Below are positions 8,223 to 15,029 of a DNA stretch of 64,000 nt, in pieces. Each line of letters begins with the position of its first letter. The stretch's first letter is position 1. The stretch is from Phil1 sp964487565 (GTDB taxonomy: Bacteria; Bacillota; Clostridia; Christensenellales; CAG-138). A model generated the notes under the pieces. It had not been told where the DNA came from, did no database searches, and saw nothing but the letters and a program-made list of their open reading frames with translations. Location: the NCBI GenBank assembly GCA_964487565.1, contig CAZARN010000001.1:1-64000 (forward strand), in the 5' to 3' direction. A program made the position numbers and the translations under genes.

Positions 8223-11200
8223 TTATTCGGCGTCGTCGTTTTCCTTTTTCCTGCGGACGACCGTGCCCAGCGCGATGCCGGTGCCGACGATCGCAAGCAC
8301 TGCAGCGAAGCCGATGATCTCAGCGCTGCCGGTGGAAGGAGTACCCAACGGGATATCGTTGCCGCCGTTGCCGCCGCCGAAGGAGCCGGTCACGGTGATC
8401 ACATACTCATGGATGGTATATATGTAGCTTTCACCGTTCTCTGCGGTCCTCAGTTCAGTGTGATCTATGATCTTATCCGGCTTGCTCCAGTCGATCGCGG
8501 AGGGATTCCAGCCGTTGAACGGCATACCGTCCAGCACGGGAACAGCAGAGGTCATCACAGGGAAGAAGGACACCATGTAGGTGTTGTAGGGCCAGCCGGT
8601 CACGCCGTCGACCTTACCTTCATAATAGAGGGTGTACACGTTCTCTTCGGTGGGCACGGGTTCGGGTTCGGGCTCGTTGATCGAATAGGTGCCGACGGTC
8701 GTCGCGGTAAAGTGCCTCGTCGTGGTCTCGACGCCGTTTGCTGTCTCAACAGTGGGTTCGCCCTCCACCCAGGAGGGTGCGCTCCAGCCAAGGAAGTGAT
8801 ATCCGTCGACAGTCGCGGCCGTCGCGGTGGGGGTTATCGGCTTGGAGTCGGACTCCGGATCGGGCACGTTGCTCGGGGTGATATCGTTGTTGTTCGCGTC
8901 GAGAAGCTGCGCGTAGGAATAGGTCAGGATGTAATCAGCAGCTTCCGCAACGCCGAGGTACACAGCCTCAACGGTCGCAGTGTTCTCATAATACATTGTC
9001 ACGGCCAAACCGTCCTCGCTGGTCACGGTACTGTACGGTTCGGTCGCACGGGTCCATGTGATCGCGCTTATCGGGGAACCGTTCTGATACCAGCCGGCGA
9101 ATTTGAAGCCCGTGGGCACGGTGTAAGTGCAGTCTGCAAGCGTGGGCTCCGTGAGCGCCCTGGTGGTGCTGCCGGCAACAGTCGCGCCGTTCTGCGTGGT
9201 GGCGACATCCAGCGTGTAAACATCGACCTCGTTATTGGTTATGCTTGCAAACGAGCCTGCAACCGCGATGGTCTTGGTGTACGGGGTGATCCATCTCTGT
9301 TCGGTTTCGTCATAGTATTCGGTTCCTGCGACCCAGCCGTCGGAGCTGCTGCCGTGGGAGCCCCAGTCAAGGGTCGCCGGGGTCCAGCCGCTGAAGACCT
9401 TGCCGGTCTCGGAGAGAGCAGCAGCGATCTGGGGCTCGGTCGCAGGATCGGTCTCGTTCACGTTGAGCGAGCTGTAATCGCCGGTGCCGCCGGTCACTTC
9501 GTAGTTCACGACGTAGATATATAGGGACTCCGTTTCGTTCTTCAGAAGCACGCCGTTGATGTTCACAGAGTAAGTGGTGAGCCTGGTATAGGTATCGGTT
9601 TCACTGTTATAAGAATAGGTCACAGTGCCGGTGCCCCACGCAATGGCGTTTATAATTGTGTTGCCATTACCCTGAAACCAGCCGTCAAATGTGTAGCCGG
9701 TCTTTGCGGGAGCTTCCGCGAGGGCGGGCGCAGTGGAGGCATTGACGACGTCGGTCGGGAAGAGGCTGTCATCCGCCCGGTCTCCTCTGTTCACATAATT
9801 AACGTTATATGAATATGCCGCCATGACGTCCTTTGCGCTGTAATCGCCGGTGAGCGCCGCGGTGTAATAAGTGGAAGCCACATATCTGCCGCTGGCCGCG
9901 TCATAAGCATAGGTGGTGTCGCCGTCTTGTGCATACTGCACTTCGGATGCGACGACGGCGTCGGTTCCCTGCTTCCAGCCGTTGAAGGTATGACCCTTGA
10001 GGGCGGGCGCGGAAGCAAGCGCTGTGGGCCTTGACGTGGCGTTTGTCACACCGGCGGGCGCTGCGGGCGTGGTGAGAGCGGTGCCGTCAGGCTCGGTATA
10101 GGTGCCGGTAATCGCATAGGTCAGGGTGTAGTAATCCGCAACGGTGATCTCGTTCATCCTGTAATCGCCGGTGAGCGCCGCGGTGTACACATAGGTGTCC
10201 ACATAAACGTTGTTAACGGTGTCATAAACGCTGCTTTCCTTGACTGCGGCGCCCCAGTTTATGTCGGCAGCCGCGGACACGGCGTCGGTTCCCTGTTTCC
10301 AGCCGTTGAAGGTGAAGCCGTTGAAAGCGGGGCCTGCTGCAAGCGACGTGGGCTGAGAACCCCTGGTCACACCGGTGGGCGCTGCGGGCGCAGTAAGCAC
10401 GGTGCCGTCGGGCAGCGTATAATCGCCGGTGATGGAATAGGACAGCGTGTAGTAATACTCGCTGACGCGATCCTTCTGCGTCGCGGTGGCAGAGGCGTTT
10501 ATGGTGTATGTTGTGACGGTGACGAAGGTTTTGACGCCGTTCACATCTTCAAGCACGGGAGTACCGGCCACACCGGCGACGCCTTCCCAGTTGAATGCGC
10601 TGCCCGGCGCGACTGTGGTGTTGCCGACCGTCCAGCCGGCGATCGAGTAAGCTTCGCTCGAACCCGTCACCGTGGGCAGGGCCTGCGCCACTATATTGCC
10701 GGCCGCGCTTTCAGCCTTCGCGGTGAAGCTGCCGACCGTGGCGCCTGTGGGCGCTGCAACCGAGTAGTTCACGACGTACTCATTGCGTGTGCCGGTTATC
10801 TCACTGGTCGTGCCGGTGAGGGTCAGGGTATAATTGTTGGTTCTGATCTCTGCACTGCCGGAGGCGGCGGGCGTCACAACCGTGCTGCTGAGCGTGAAAA
10901 GGCCGGTTGTGATGGAAGATACCTTTGTGCTGCCGGCGTACCATCCGTCAAAGCTGTAACCGTCGTTCATCGTGGGAGGGTTGGATACGGTCGCGAATCC
11001 GGAGTAGCTTTGCTCCTTGAGTTCATAGGCGGCCGTCGTGGGGTATGCAACGCCGTCCAAAGTATAATTCACAGTGTAAAGGTTGCGCACCACGGGGGTG
11101 AGCGCAGTCCACGTCGCGGTGAAGGTGTAATCCTTGTCGACCGCGGTGGGGAAGGTCGCATTCCAGCCGGCAAAGCTATAGCCTGCGTCGGCGACGGTTT

Positions 11201-11870
11201 CGGGAACGTCAATCTTGCTCCAGGCCGTGCCTTCAAGGATGCCGTCATATACGATATTCGTATAAGCGCCGTCTATCTTGCCGCCGGGATTTGTGGTTTT
11301 GAAGGTGACTTTATGCGTGATCTGATTTGTTACGTCAACGCCTGCAAAGTCAATATCATAACCGCTGTGACCAGGGCATTCGCTGAAGGCCGTGGCGAGG
11401 GCGGAGCCGGTATAGCTCTGGGTGACGGTAAAGCTCTTGGCATTGCCGTTACTGTCTTTAATATAATTGCCGTTCGCATCCTTGAGCTTGAGGGTAACGG
11501 TAAGCGTGACCACATCTGCGGTGTTGTATGTGTGCTTGTTGAAGTCGGCCCTCCATTCGTTTTCCGTTCCGTAGCCGGACTTGGGAGTGAACGAAAGCGT
11601 GTTGGCCGAATTGCTGCCGGCAAATTTGATTGTGCCGGAAACACCTGTGACTACGGCGCTGTATGTGACAGCGGAACCGGCATCAATAACGCCGTTGGTC
11701 GATGTTTCAAGGGTAAGCGTGCCGTTAACGCGGACGTCAACGTGATCCACTTTATTGTTTGAATAGCTTGATTGATTGCTTGCCGCGAACGCAACGCCTG
11801 AAACTGACAATATCAGCAAAAATGCGACAGTCAGCGCTGTGATCCGCGTAAAGATGCTCCTGGTGCTCAT
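8223..11870 (-). CDS. Large secreted repeat protein with sortase-type anchor
   Basis: A 1215-aa surface protein. Residues 1-30 form a signal peptide. About 185-1165 contain roughly ten repeats of about 100 aa, each with an F/I-x-GW core (near 232, 306, 410, 521, 629, 728, 826, 923, 1026, 1118), related in style to Listeria-Bacteroides/InlB-B repeats. The C-terminus has GTPSTG (1176-1181), a hydrophobic segment and RRKK, the layout of a sorting signal with an (N/S/T)PxTG motif. It is probably linked to peptidoglycan as an adhesin or stalk. No enzymatic domain is visible and no sortase gene is in the window. The start has a purine-rich GGGGGAA upstream. Confidence 0.85.
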   Translation of the reverse strand: MSTRSIFTRITALTVAFLLILSVSGVAFAASNQSSYSNNKVDHVDVRVNGTLTLETSTNGVIDAGSAVTYSAVVTGVSGTIKFAGSNSANTLSFTPKSGYGTENEWRADFNKHTYNTADVVTLTVTLKLKDANGNYIKDSNGNAKSFTVTQSYTGSALATAFSECPGHSGYDIDFAGVDVTNQITHKVTFKTTNPGGKIDGAYTNIVYDGILEGTAWSKIDVPETVADAGYSFAGWNATFPTAVDKDYTFTATWTALTPVVRNLYTVNYTLDGVAYPTTAAYELKEQSYSGFATVSNPPTMNDGYSFDGWYAGSTKVSSITTGLFTLSSTVVTPAASGSAEIRTNNYTLTLTGTTSEITGTRNEYVVNYSVAAPTGATVGSFTAKAESAAGNIVAQALPTVTGSSEAYSIAGWTVGNTTVAPGSAFNWEGVAGVAGTPVLEDVNGVKTFVTVTTYTINASATATQKDRVSEYYYTLSYSITGDYTLPDGTVLTAPAAPTGVTRGSQPTSLAAGPAFNGFTFNGWKQGTDAVSAAADINWGAAVKESSVYDTVNNVYVDTYVYTAALTGDYRMNEITVADYYTLTYAITGTYTEPDGTALTTPAAPAGVTNATSRPTALASAPALKGHTFNGWKQGTDAVVASEVQYAQDGDTTYAYDAASGRYVASTYYTAALTGDYSAKDVMAAYSYNVNYVNRGDRADDSLFPTDVVNASTAPALAEAPAKTGYTFDGWFQGNGNTIINAIAWGTGTVTYSYNSETDTYTRLTTYSVNINGVLLKNETESLYIYVVNYEVTGGTGDYSSLNVNETDPATEPQIAAALSETGKVFSGWTPATLDWGSHGSSSDGWVAGTEYYDETEQRWITPYTKTIAVAGSFASITNNEVDVYTLDVATTQNGATVAGSTTRALTEPTLADCTYTVPTGFKFAGWYQNGSPISAITWTRATEPYSTVTSEDGLAVTMYYENTATVEAVYLGVAEAADYILTYSYAQLLDANNNDITPSNVPDPESDSKPITPTATAATVDGYHFLGWSAPSWVEGEPTVETANGVETTTRHFTATTVGTYSINEPEPEPVPTEENVYTLYYEGKVDGVTGWPYNTYMVSFFPVMTSAVPVLDGMPFNGWNPSAIDWSKPDKIIDHTELRTAENGESYIYTIHEYVITVTGSFGGGNGGNDIPLGTPSTGSAEIIGFAAVLAIVGTGIALGTVVRRKKENDDAE
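9838..10317. repeat. Near-identical DNA blocks in the surface-protein gene
   Basis: A 29-nt block at 9838-9866 recurs exactly at 10159-10187, and a block beginning GCGTCGGTTCCCTG near 9957 recurs near 10281 with few differences. The period of about 321-324 bp equals one protein repeat of about 107 aa. These are the two youngest repeat copies (FxGW cores near residues 521 and 629). Confidence 0.8.
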
Positions 11871-11972
11871 AACTTATTCCCCCTGTTTTGTTTGAATTTT
11901 CTCGTTCCTTTGCCACGGCGGTATAAGCCTTGCCGGAACAAACATGATACCTTTTCCGTCTTTTACAATGTA

Positions 11973-11991
11973 ATTATAGAACCGACCGGTT
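11973..11991 (-). promoter_or_regulatory. -10 element and adjoining palindrome of the surface-protein gene
   Basis: The minus strand has TATAAT (11973-11978), giving a leader of about 95 nt. No good -35 is present. Directly upstream is AACCGACCGGTT (11980-11991), an inverted repeat of AACCG around AC, inside the -10/-35 spacer. This fits a promoter that depends on, or is blocked by, a bound regulator. The leader can also form a GTTCC/GGAAC hairpin (about 11905-11935). Confidence 0.45.
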
Positions 11992-12132
11992 ACAGATGAT
12001 TTACGGATTGACGTTTTTTAAGGCTTATTTTAACATTATCGCAATTCGCCCGTCGCAACCGGGCTTGTTCGCGTGTACGCCTCAGCGAATATAACTTCTG
12101 TAAAACCAAAAAAACAAATTACAGATTGCATG

Positions 12133-12160
12133 TTGACAATGATTTGTAATGTAATATAAT
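12133..12160 (+). promoter_or_regulatory. Sigma-A promoter upstream of the riboswitch
   Basis: TTGACA (12133-12138), 16 bp, TATAAT (12155-12160): both hexamers are perfect. Transcription should start near 12167, giving a leader of about 140 nt that contains the aptamer. Confidence 0.85.
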
Positions 12161-12202
12161 ATCAGCTGAAGGTAAATTCCCTTAATGGGGGCTTTTCCTC
12201 AA

Positions 12203-12285
12203 TGCGAAAATGGCAAACCCGCCGAAAGGCGGCGACGCAAAGCTGAAGGGCCTAAACGCATCGCGCAGGGCAGCCAGCCACCGAA
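12203..12285 (+). promoter_or_regulatory. Cyclic-di-GMP-I (GEMM-I) riboswitch aptamer
   Basis: The conserved GEMM-I elements occur in order: GGCAAAC (12212-12218), a stem closed by a GAAA tetraloop (12224-12227), GACGCAAAGC (12234-12243), GGGCCTAA (12248-12255), and GGCAGCCAG followed by CCG (12270-12283). This is the class I c-di-GMP aptamer consensus. It lies in the leader of the transglutaminase-like gene. The outer boundaries are approximate because the closing P1 helix is weak by eye. Confidence 0.88.
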
Positions 12286-12304
12286 GTGGAGAAAGGCTTT
12301 TTTT
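12272..12304 (+). terminator. Hairpin plus U-tract overlapping the aptamer 3' end and RBS
   Basis: AGCC (12272-12275) can pair with GGCT (12295-12298) and CCAC (12278-12281) with GTGG (12286-12289) around CGAA; T7 follows (12298-12304). The left arm uses conserved aptamer bases and the right arm covers the GGAG ribosome binding site (12288-12291) of the gene starting at 12307. The structure is therefore mutually exclusive with the ligand-bound aptamer. Function is inferred. Confidence 0.55.
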
Positions 12305-12306
12305 CA

Positions 12307-13227
12307 ATGAAAACACTCATCAGACGCATCGCGGCATTCGCGCTTCTCATCGGTCTTTTTGCTTCCATGCAGCCGCAAACGGCGCTGGCAGAAGGCCTTT
12401 TGGGCGGTTCTTCATCAAGCGGCGCAATAATCGATACGTCGTCATCAAGCCGTGGCTATGTAACCGTTTGCTATGACGACGGCACAGGCGCAACGGTGCG
12501 CGTCGGTATGTCCTTCAACGGCGGAAGCTGGAGCTATTACTCTTATACCATGGGCAGCTCCAAGCAATATGAGCTTAACGGCGGCAGCGGCGCATACACC
12601 GTGGCCCTTTATAAAAAGGTTGGCAGCAGCTACGCCACCGTATCGCAGGTATCCTTCACCGCCATGATCGGCCAGACGCCGACAGGCTCGGCGCTGGGCG
12701 GCGGAAGCACCGCGGGCTCGCCCGCGCAGGTCACATCGAAATATGCGGCGTATCTCACAAGCGTCGGCGAAATATCGTTTTCGTCAGGCGATTCCGTCGC
12801 GAAGAAGGCGGCGAGCCTCTGCAAGGGCAAAGACACGGATCAGCAGAAGATCCTTGCCATCTATAATTACATCGCGAAGAACTTCAAGTATGATTATGAC
12901 TTCGCCAACAAAGTGCGCAGCGGTCAGATAAGAACATATACGCCCATACCCACGAGCATACTTTCCAACAAGAAGGGTGTGTGCTATGATTTTTCCTCGC
13001 TCTTTGCCGCGATGTGCCGCACGCAGGGCATACCGTGCAAGCTCGTCAAGGGATACAGCACGAAGATCAACGGTTATCACGCATGGAACAGCGTTTATGA
13101 TTCGAAAACCGACAAGTGGTACACCGTCGATCTCACGATGGCGGTATGCAAAAGCAACCGCACGGCCTCTAAGTTTTCAAACTGCTATATGAACGATAAA
13201 TATTATACGCCCAAGAGCAGCGTTTGA
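12307..13227 (+). CDS. Secreted transglutaminase-like protein
   Basis: A 306-aa protein with a signal peptide (MKTLIRRIAAFALLIGLFAS..., cleavage after about residue 28, TALA-E). A Gly/Ser-rich beta-type region is followed by a C-terminal transglutaminase-like core with the triad Cys226 (GVCYDFS), His258 (GYHAWN) and Asp275 (VDLT). Such proteins may be cysteine proteases or crosslinking enzymes at the cell surface; the substrate is unknown. The ATG at 12307 is preferred because it gives a clean signal peptide; an upstream GTG at 12286 lies inside the leader hairpin. Control by c-di-GMP suggests a role in adhesion or biofilm remodelling, perhaps acting on the divergent surface protein. Confidence 0.85.
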   Translation: MKTLIRRIAAFALLIGLFASMQPQTALAEGLLGGSSSSGAIIDTSSSSRGYVTVCYDDGTGATVRVGMSFNGGSWSYYSYTMGSSKQYELNGGSGAYTVALYKKVGSSYATVSQVSFTAMIGQTPTGSALGGGSTAGSPAQVTSKYAAYLTSVGEISFSSGDSVAKKAASLCKGKDTDQQKILAIYNYIAKNFKYDYDFANKVRSGQIRTYTPIPTSILSNKKGVCYDFSSLFAAMCRTQGIPCKLVKGYSTKINGYHAWNSVYDSKTDKWYTVDLTMAVCKSNRTASKFSNCYMNDKYYTPKSSV

Positions 13228-13260
13228 CCCTGAAACGACCGGGAAAATCTATAACGGTAA

Positions 13261-13302
13261 TTGATAAGGCGGCATATATGGAGTATAATCTCTATATATG
13301 CC
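13261..13302 (+). promoter_or_regulatory. Promoter with inverted repeat centred on the -10 box
   Basis: TTGATA (13261-13266), 17 bp, TATAAT (13284-13289) form a good promoter for the zinc-ribbon gene at 13340. The -10 hexamer is exactly the loop of an inverted repeat with 13-nt arms: GGCATATATGGAG (13271-13283) and CTCTATATATGCC (13290-13302), one mismatch (a G-U pair in RNA). It may be an operator, or an RNA hairpin ending the upstream transcript. Confidence 0.65.
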
Positions 13303-13339
13303 GTTTCGGCGTATAATCACATTCAAGGAGGATCCAAAT

Positions 13340-13798
13340 ATGCCTTTTTGTGCAAACTGCGGCGCGCAGTATGATGAGGGCGTGAAGTTCTGCCCTGCCT
13401 GCGGGTCTGCGACAGGGGCTGCGCAGGAACAGCCGAAGCAGGAGTATGAGGCCCCGAAACAGGAATACCAGGCCCCAAATTATCAGCAGGCTGCCTCCCC
13501 CGCTGCGGAGCCCGTTGCGGTGGATAACAAGACCATGGCAATACTTGCGGTCGTGTTCCCGGTTCTCTTCTTCCTTCCTCTCGTTGCAGGTGACAAGACG
13601 GAGTTTGACAAGTTCTGGGCGAACCAGGCCTTGCTGCTTTTCCTGCTGGGCATTGTTGCAAGCATCACGGCTGCAATATTCGTCGGCATCGTGATCGGCA
13701 TCGCTGAATTCGTGTTCTGGATAATGTGCCTTATCGCCGTGTGCAACGGACAGATGAAACCCATGCCCCTTATCGGAAAAATCACGATAATCAAGTAA
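13340..13798 (+). CDS. Zinc-ribbon membrane protein
   Basis: A 152-aa protein. Residues 1-26 form a double-CxxC zinc ribbon (CANC ... CPAC). A Gln/Pro/Glu-rich linker with PKQEYEAPKQEYQAP repeats follows (about 34-60). Two to three hydrophobic segments (about 65-80, 96-118, 120-140) surround an FDKFWANQALLLFL stretch like that of small DUF4870-type membrane proteins. The topology suggests a cytosolic ribbon on a membrane anchor; function is unknown. The start follows AAGGAGG (13326-13332) with 7 nt spacing. Confidence 0.75.
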   Translation: MPFCANCGAQYDEGVKFCPACGSATGAAQEQPKQEYEAPKQEYQAPNYQQAASPAAEPVAVDNKTMAILAVVFPVLFFLPLVAGDKTEFDKFWANQALLLFLLGIVASITAAIFVGIVIGIAEFVFWIMCLIAVCNGQMKPMPLIGKITIIK

Positions 13799-13823
13799 AC
13801 TCTGCGCTGCATATACCGCATAA

Positions 13824-13853
13824 GCCTCCGCGCGAACAGTGCGGAGGCTTTTA
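13824..13853 (+). terminator. Terminator after the zinc-ribbon gene
   Basis: GCCTCCGC (13824-13831) and GCGGAGGC (13841-13848) form an 8-bp stem with a 9-nt loop, followed by TTTTAT. Confidence 0.85.
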
Positions 13854-13898
13854 TATCACAGGACGCTTTGCAACACGGAAAAAACGGAGGCTGCTGCA

Positions 13899-14408
13899 AT
13901 GGCAAAGGAAATCGCGCGCGATAAGCTTGCCGAACAGAAAACCAACGCGATGCGGCTCATCGAGCAGGCGGGCATCCCTTATAAGTCGCATTGCTATGCG
14001 GATACGGACGCCGTGTCCGGCGCGCAAGTCGCGGCGGTCCTCGGCGAGGAGCCTTCCCGCGTGTTCAAAACGCTTGTCACTCTCGGCAAAAGCGGCGCGC
14101 ATTACGTCTTTGTGATCCCTGTGCTCAAGGAGCTCGATCCGAGGCGCGCGGCGGCGGCTGTGGGCGAAAAATCAATAGAGATGATAAAGGCGAAGGAGCT
14201 TTTGCCGCTCACGGGCTATATCCACGGCGGATGCAGCCCGATAGGCATGAAGAAGCGTTTCGTGACGGTCGTTGATGAAAGCGCGGCGCTTTTTGAAAGC
14301 ATAATATTCAGCGCCGGCAAAATAGGCTATCAGGCGGAGCTTGCGCCGGGCGAGCTTATGAAGCTGATACCGTTCACCTTCGCGCCGGTCACAAAACAGA
14401 TCCCGTAG
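13899..14408 (+). CDS. ybaK: Cys-tRNA(Pro) deacylase YbaK/EbsC
   Basis: A 169-aa protein of the YbaK/ProX editing family, which hydrolyses tRNA(Pro) mischarged with cysteine. Family marks include KSHCYADTDAVSGAQVA, the catalytic-lysine region SRVFKTLVTLG (about residues 51-61), and GYIHGGCSPIGMKKRF (about 104-119). Length is normal. The start at 13899 has GGAGG (13886-13890) 8 nt upstream. It is monocistronic, bounded by terminators on both sides. Confidence 0.92.
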   Translation: MAKEIARDKLAEQKTNAMRLIEQAGIPYKSHCYADTDAVSGAQVAAVLGEEPSRVFKTLVTLGKSGAHYVFVIPVLKELDPRRAAAAVGEKSIEMIKAKELLPLTGYIHGGCSPIGMKKRFVTVVDESAALFESIIFSAGKIGYQAELAPGELMKLIPFTFAPVTKQIP

Positions 14409-14418
14409 AAGCAACGAA

Positions 14419-14446
14419 GAGGACGCCGCGCGGCGTCCTCATTGTT
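14419..14446. terminator. Terminator between ybaK and the convergent minus-strand operon
   Basis: GAGGACGCCG (14419-14428) and CGGCGTCCTC (14431-14440) form a perfect GC-rich hairpin, with only a weak T-rich tail (ATTGTTAT). Placed between convergent genes, it probably serves both. Confidence 0.65.
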
Positions 14447-14466
14447 ATAATGTATTGTGCTTCGGC

Positions 14467-14703
14467 TTACCGCTCGGTCACAAGGAACGGGCGCAGGCGC
14501 TCGAAATCATCCGGATCGCTCACCACAAGCTCCGCGGCGGCCATGCGCTCATCCTCGAACATCTGGGTGATGGCGATATACTGGCAAAGCGTGGATTTGA
14601 GGTTCAGCCTGTCCCCTTCCGCCGTCACAAGCTCCACGCGGCCGGGGCAGGCGTTGACTGCTGCGAAGAAACGCCGCGGTTCGGTTATATTGAGTATCTT
14701 CAT
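14467..14703 (-). CDS. Conserved small protein of unknown function
   Basis: A 78-aa protein (MKILNITEPRRFFAAVNACP...). Pattern such as GRVELVTAEGDRLNLKS resembles small Clostridia proteins sometimes labelled polyA polymerase without support; there is no nucleotidyltransferase motif. It has no signal or membrane segment and is probably a small cytosolic alpha/beta protein. It starts 4 bp after the upstream gene ends and is the last gene of the ispE-murC-pepF operon. Function unknown. Confidence 0.65.
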   Translation of the reverse strand: MKILNITEPRRFFAAVNACPGRVELVTAEGDRLNLKSTLCQYIAITQMFEDERMAAAELVVSDPDDFERLRPFLVTER

Positions 14704-14707
14704 CGGT

Positions 14708-15028
14708 TTACTCCCACTCTATCGCGCCCACGGAGCCGAGGTATTCCTCGGCAAAATCAAGATAATCCTCCGCAAGGCGCATCGCGTACATCTTGTAATC
14801 GGGGAAACGCTTCTGCATACCGGCAAAGATCACCTCGTATGCCGCGTCGTCGTCATAGACCTCGCCCTCGTCCGCACCGGATTTTTTCATGTATTCATCG
14901 TCAAGCGCGATGAGCGCGTCGACCATCGCGTCAAGCTCGCCCGGCTTGAGGAAGCTGAAATCCCCCTCGGCGGCGAACTTGTCCGCGACGTATTTTTTCA
15001 TTTCACCCATATCCACATCCGCGTACAT
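14708..15028 (-). CDS. Conserved small acidic protein of unknown function
   Basis: A 106-aa, strongly acidic protein (MYADVDMGEMKKYVADKFAA...). It is mostly helical with no membrane segment, cysteine pair or known catalytic motif; segments EVYDDDAAYE and EEYLGSVGAIEW look like conserved family patches. It begins 1 bp after pepF ends and is followed 4 bp later by the 78-aa gene, so all three are co-transcribed. Function unknown. Confidence 0.65.
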   Translation of the reverse strand: MYADVDMGEMKKYVADKFAAEGDFSFLKPGELDAMVDALIALDDEYMKKSGADEGEVYDDDAAYEVIFAGMQKRFPDYKMYAMRLAEDYLDFAEEYLGSVGAIEWE

Positions 15029-15029
15029 C

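Noticed and set aside
8220..9524. 434-residue plus-strand open frame opposite the surface-protein gene
   Set aside because: It mirrors codon bias of the minus-strand repeat gene, which has a signal peptide, repeats and anchor. The plus frame has no RBS and would begin inside the terminator region.
11890..11970. Second riboswitch in the surface-protein leader
   Set aside because: TGGCAAAGG and a GTTCC/GGAAC hairpin looked suggestive, but the order of conserved GEMM elements is absent and no other class fits.
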